From assembly GCF_028607085.1 (NCBI RefSeq), contig NZ_CP117411.1, positions 3,162,001 to 3,226,000 of the forward strand: a stretch of DNA of 64,000 nucleotides. Direction: 5' to 3'. Below are positions 62,056 through 64,000 of this stretch, in pieces (the first letter of the stretch is position 1; every line of letters begins with the position of its first letter). The translations under genes and the position numbers were made by a program. The notes below the pieces were generated by a model. That model was not told the origin of the DNA. It saw nothing but the letters and a program-made list of their open reading frames with translations, and searched no databases. Source of the stretch: Sphingomonas naphthae (GTDB lineage Bacteria; Pseudomonadota; Alphaproteobacteria; Sphingomonadales; Sphingomonadaceae).

Positions 62056-62869
62056 AGGAAGAAACTAAAGCGGGGCGCCGATGTCGCAAGCAGGGTGCTT
62101 ACGCACTAGCTGGAACAGGTTCACGTTTGCATTTGTCGTCGAGCTCGTACGGGCGGTCAGGGCCATCCAACCATCACGTAAACTTCCATATCGAAAGTCG
62201 GCTTTCACACTACAGCGTTCCGAAACCCGCCAGTCCGCTACCGGCCCAAATTAGCTTTCGGGGCTTCGATCTTCAACGTCTGAAATTGGGGCGATAGCCG
62301 TCATTGACCGTCATGCCGTTCTTCTCCCGGTCTCCACCGCGTCGCGAACATCCGGGCCGGTGTGTGGGCGGCACGGTGGACCCCGGAACAGGTCCGGGGT
62401 GACGGAAAGAAAAAATAGGATCGCATCGCGCGCACCTCTGCCGTCGTGTAGGAAGAAGCGTTTCGACCGGCGCGTCCTGCCACGGGCATCCGGGCGGACT
62501 TTTACAGCACTGGTGCGGGCCGCCGCAGGCCCGCGCTGGGGGTGTCCGGTGACGGTGGCCCCTTGGGTTTTCGCCCTTGCGGGCTACTGGCCGGTTTGGC
62601 TGGGCCGCCTGAGATAATCGCCGGACCTGTCGCGATGCATCGTCGGGGTGAACCGGATGACTTCGCGCCGGTCGTTCCGATGGCGGGCAAGCCCGTCAGC
62701 GGATGCTTGCCGTTTCGCCTTGGCCTTTGGCGATTCGACGATGGCGTATGTTTACGTAATGTTCCTATTTGTCAAGGGATTTCTTGCGGGTGGGGTTTGA
62801 AGAAGAAGAAGACCCTCACCCAACCCTCTCCCGCGAAGGTGGGAGAGGGCCAAGAGGCGGGCGGGTGCC
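62056..62869. other. Intergenic region with repeats, no gene identified
   Basis: More than 800 bases without a gene I can support. It holds the 18-base string TGGGGCGATAGCCGTCAT at about 62287-62304 (shared with 11207-11224), a large imperfect inverted repeat around 62305-62405 (CCGGTCTCCACCGCGTC... GGACCCCGGAACAGGTCCGGGG), and an AT-rich stretch near 62750-62780. A weak frame at 62542-62943 looks like a decayed gene or noise. The stretch may be the right border of an acquired block. Confidence 0.6.
62824..62849. repeat. CCCTCTCCC hairpin downstream of the ThDP enzyme gene
   Basis: A 9-bp stem CCCTCTCCC with GGGAGAGGG around GCGAAGGT, at the 3' end of the minus-strand ThDP enzyme gene. In the minus direction it is followed by pyrimidine-rich GGGTCTTCTTCTTC, so it may terminate that gene. 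The same CCCTCTCCC-type hairpin is common in many bacterial genomes. Confidence 0.65.
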
Positions 62870-64000
62870 TCAGTAACCGCTGCCCTGCCCCATCGGCGCT
62901 TCGCCCGGCTTGGCGGCCGTCGCGGTGGGCGCGCCGCCGATGACGCCGAGATTGTCGCCTTCCTCGCCATACCAGGTGCGGAATTCGCCCATGCCGGGCA
63001 GGCCGACGAAGGTGCTGTTGGCCTCGCGATCGACCTCGACGTGGATCAGCGCCGGCCGGCCCGTGGCGATGGCGCGTTCGACGGCGGGGGCGATATCCTC
63101 GGCGCGGTCGACATATTCGCCATAGGCGCCGAAGCTCTCGGCCGTCTTGTCGAGCCGCACGGCGGGCGACCATCTGGCCTCCGGCGTCGGCGTGTCGGCG
63201 CCGAAATTCGCCTTGTAGGAGGCGACCTCGATGCCCCAGGCATGGTCCACCGCGACGATCACGATGACGGGCAAATTCTTGCGCACCGCCGTCTCCAGCT
63301 CGGCGATGTGGAACAGTACCGAGGAATCGCCCGTCAGCAGCACCGCCCGCCGATCCGGCCCGATCGCCATCTGCGCGCCGATCGCATAGGGCAGGCCGGG
63401 CCCGATCGCGCCGTAATTGCTGTTCCACATCGCATCGCGCGGGGTGATCTGCATCAGCGCGGAGAACCACATCGACGAGGCGCCGCCGTCGCGCACGATC
63501 ACGGCGTCCTTCGGCAGCACCCGCGTCGCCTCGATCGCGAGGCGGCCGGTGTGGATCGGCTGCGACACGGTGGAGATGGACGCGGTCAGCGCGGCTTTCT
63601 GATCGGCATGCGCCCTGGCCCAACCCGCCATCTCGGCCGGCACGGCGCGTGGCGCGCCGAGCGCCTTGGTCAACTGCGGCACGACGGCGAGCAGGTCGCC
63701 CACCAGCGGCACGTCGATCGGGCGGTTGACGCCGATCGCGGTCGGGTCGCGCTCGATATAGATCCACTTGCGATCGGCCTTGCCCTTCGCCCAGTGGACG
63801 CCCCGGCCGTAATGCATGTTCTCGCCGATCTCGGTGCCGATCGCGAGGACGACGTCGGCCCTGGCCACCGCCTCGGTCGCGGCGGCCGAGCCATAAGGGA
63901 AGCTGTGGCCGTCGAGCCCCTCCAGCACCGCCTCGACCGACGGGGTCGCCAGGATCGGGCAATTGAGCTTGCGGGCCAGCGCCGCCAGATCGGCATGGGC
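62870..64000 (-). CDS. ThDP-dependent enzyme of the acetolactate synthase/benzoylformate decarboxylase superfamily, N-terminus cut off by the window edge
   Basis: The reverse strand is open from the right edge to a stop at 62870 (about 376 residues of the middle and C-terminal domains). Visible: a Rossmann-like middle domain (ADVVLAIGTEIGENMHYGRG) and the ThDP-binding domain with NYGAIGPGLPYAIGAQMAIG, then TGDSSVLFHIAELETAVRKN. The metal motif reads GDS and the following Asn is replaced by Asp (AVDHAWG), an unusual variant. It could decarboxylate a 2-oxo acid or form/cleave a C-C bond. The PYR domain and start are outside the window. Confidence 0.88.
   Translation of the reverse strand, partial: AHADLAALARKLNCPILATPSVEAVLEGLDGHSFPYGSAAATEAVARADVVLAIGTEIGENMHYGRGVHWAKGKADRKWIYIERDPTAIGVNRPIDVPLVGDLLAVVPQLTKALGAPRAVPAEMAGWARAHADQKAALTASISTVSQPIHTGRLAIEATRVLPKDAVIVRDGGASSMWFSALMQITPRDAMWNSNYGAIGPGLPYAIGAQMAIGPDRRAVLLTGDSSVLFHIAELETAVRKNLPVIVIVAVDHAWGIEVASYKANFGADTPTPEARWSPAVRLDKTAESFGAYGEYVDRAEDIAPAVERAIATGRPALIHVEVDREANSTFVGLPGMGEFRTWYGEEGDNLGVIGGAPTATAAKPGEAPMGQGSGY

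Noticed and set aside
62542-62943. 133-residue plus-strand frame in the gap near 62.7 kb
   Set aside because: No family pattern, it overlaps the stop of the ThDP enzyme gene and a repeat hairpin; could be a decayed gene but not supportable.
1-64000. CRISPR array, prophage or insertion sequence
   Set aside because: No regularly spaced direct repeats, no integrase, transposase, capsid or terminase proteins.

Overview
The window is high-GC, tightly packed DNA from an alphaproteobacterium, most likely a sphingomonad (Sphingomonas or a close relative). The pointers are a COQ9-family ubiquinone gene, sdhC-sdhD-sdhA, the pcm-tolC-DUF2497 (PopZ-like) order, a RibBX-type riboflavin enzyme, tRNA-Ile2(CAU), a large TonB-dependent receptor, and several intergenic palindromes of the kind common in sphingomonad genomes. 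I see no phage, transposase, plasmid or CRISPR genes.

Layout. 1-7.5 kb: COQ9 family (cut by the left edge), an EamA exporter, an Old Yellow Enzyme, hisN-prs, a DUF2306-like membrane protein and gltX. 7.5-10.6 kb: a tight riboflavin operon (ribD, ribE, ribBX, ribH). 10.7-14.5 kb: a compositionally atypical orphan gene between repeats, prmA, an SDR gene and a soluble globin-coupled chemoreceptor. 14.7-17.3 kb: sdhCDA ending at a strong terminator. 17.4-22.4 kb: a MarR-controlled AaeAB-like efflux operon (marR, FUSC pump, DUF1656, HlyD adaptor, NodT-type outer membrane lipoprotein) with a perfect palindromic operator over the marR start. 22.5-25.6 kb: an orphan GT17-like glycosyltransferase, tRNA-Phe and the infA-maf-RNase E/G-like-yacG cluster. 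25.8-31.2 kb: thrC, an M16 peptidase, an RlmI-like methyltransferase, ccmA-ccmB and a small metallopeptidase. 31.2-36.7 kb: a pterin dehydratase, an osmoprotectant ABC transporter whose permease and binding protein are fused, and the pcm-tolC-popZ operon, whose last gene reads through into the antisense of the transporter gene. 37-47.5 kb: tRNA-Cys and tRNA-Ile2, a histidine-kinase-like protein lacking its phospho-acceptor His, an Lrp regulator, a TPR protein, yaaA, GNAT, gyrA and DUF952.

47.5-64 kb is the most distinctive region. It looks like a catabolic island: E1-alpha and E1-beta of a 2-oxo acid dehydrogenase, a free-standing 76-residue lipoyl domain, and 7 kb away a separate E2 acyltransferase domain with no lipoyl and no peripheral-subunit-binding domain, so the E2 is split between two genes. 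With them are an alpha/beta hydrolase, a TetR regulator, an AcuI-type acryloyl-CoA reductase, an acyl-CoA ligase, a TonB-dependent receptor, two luciferase-like (LLM) oxidoreductases, an SDR, a SnoaL-like protein and a ThDP-dependent decarboxylase or lyase cut by the right edge. A plausible but unproven reading is uptake of a carboxylic-acid or ketone substrate, CoA activation, flavin and NAD(P) redox steps, and oxidative cleavage of a 2-oxo acid or acyloin. The substrate cannot be named from sequence.
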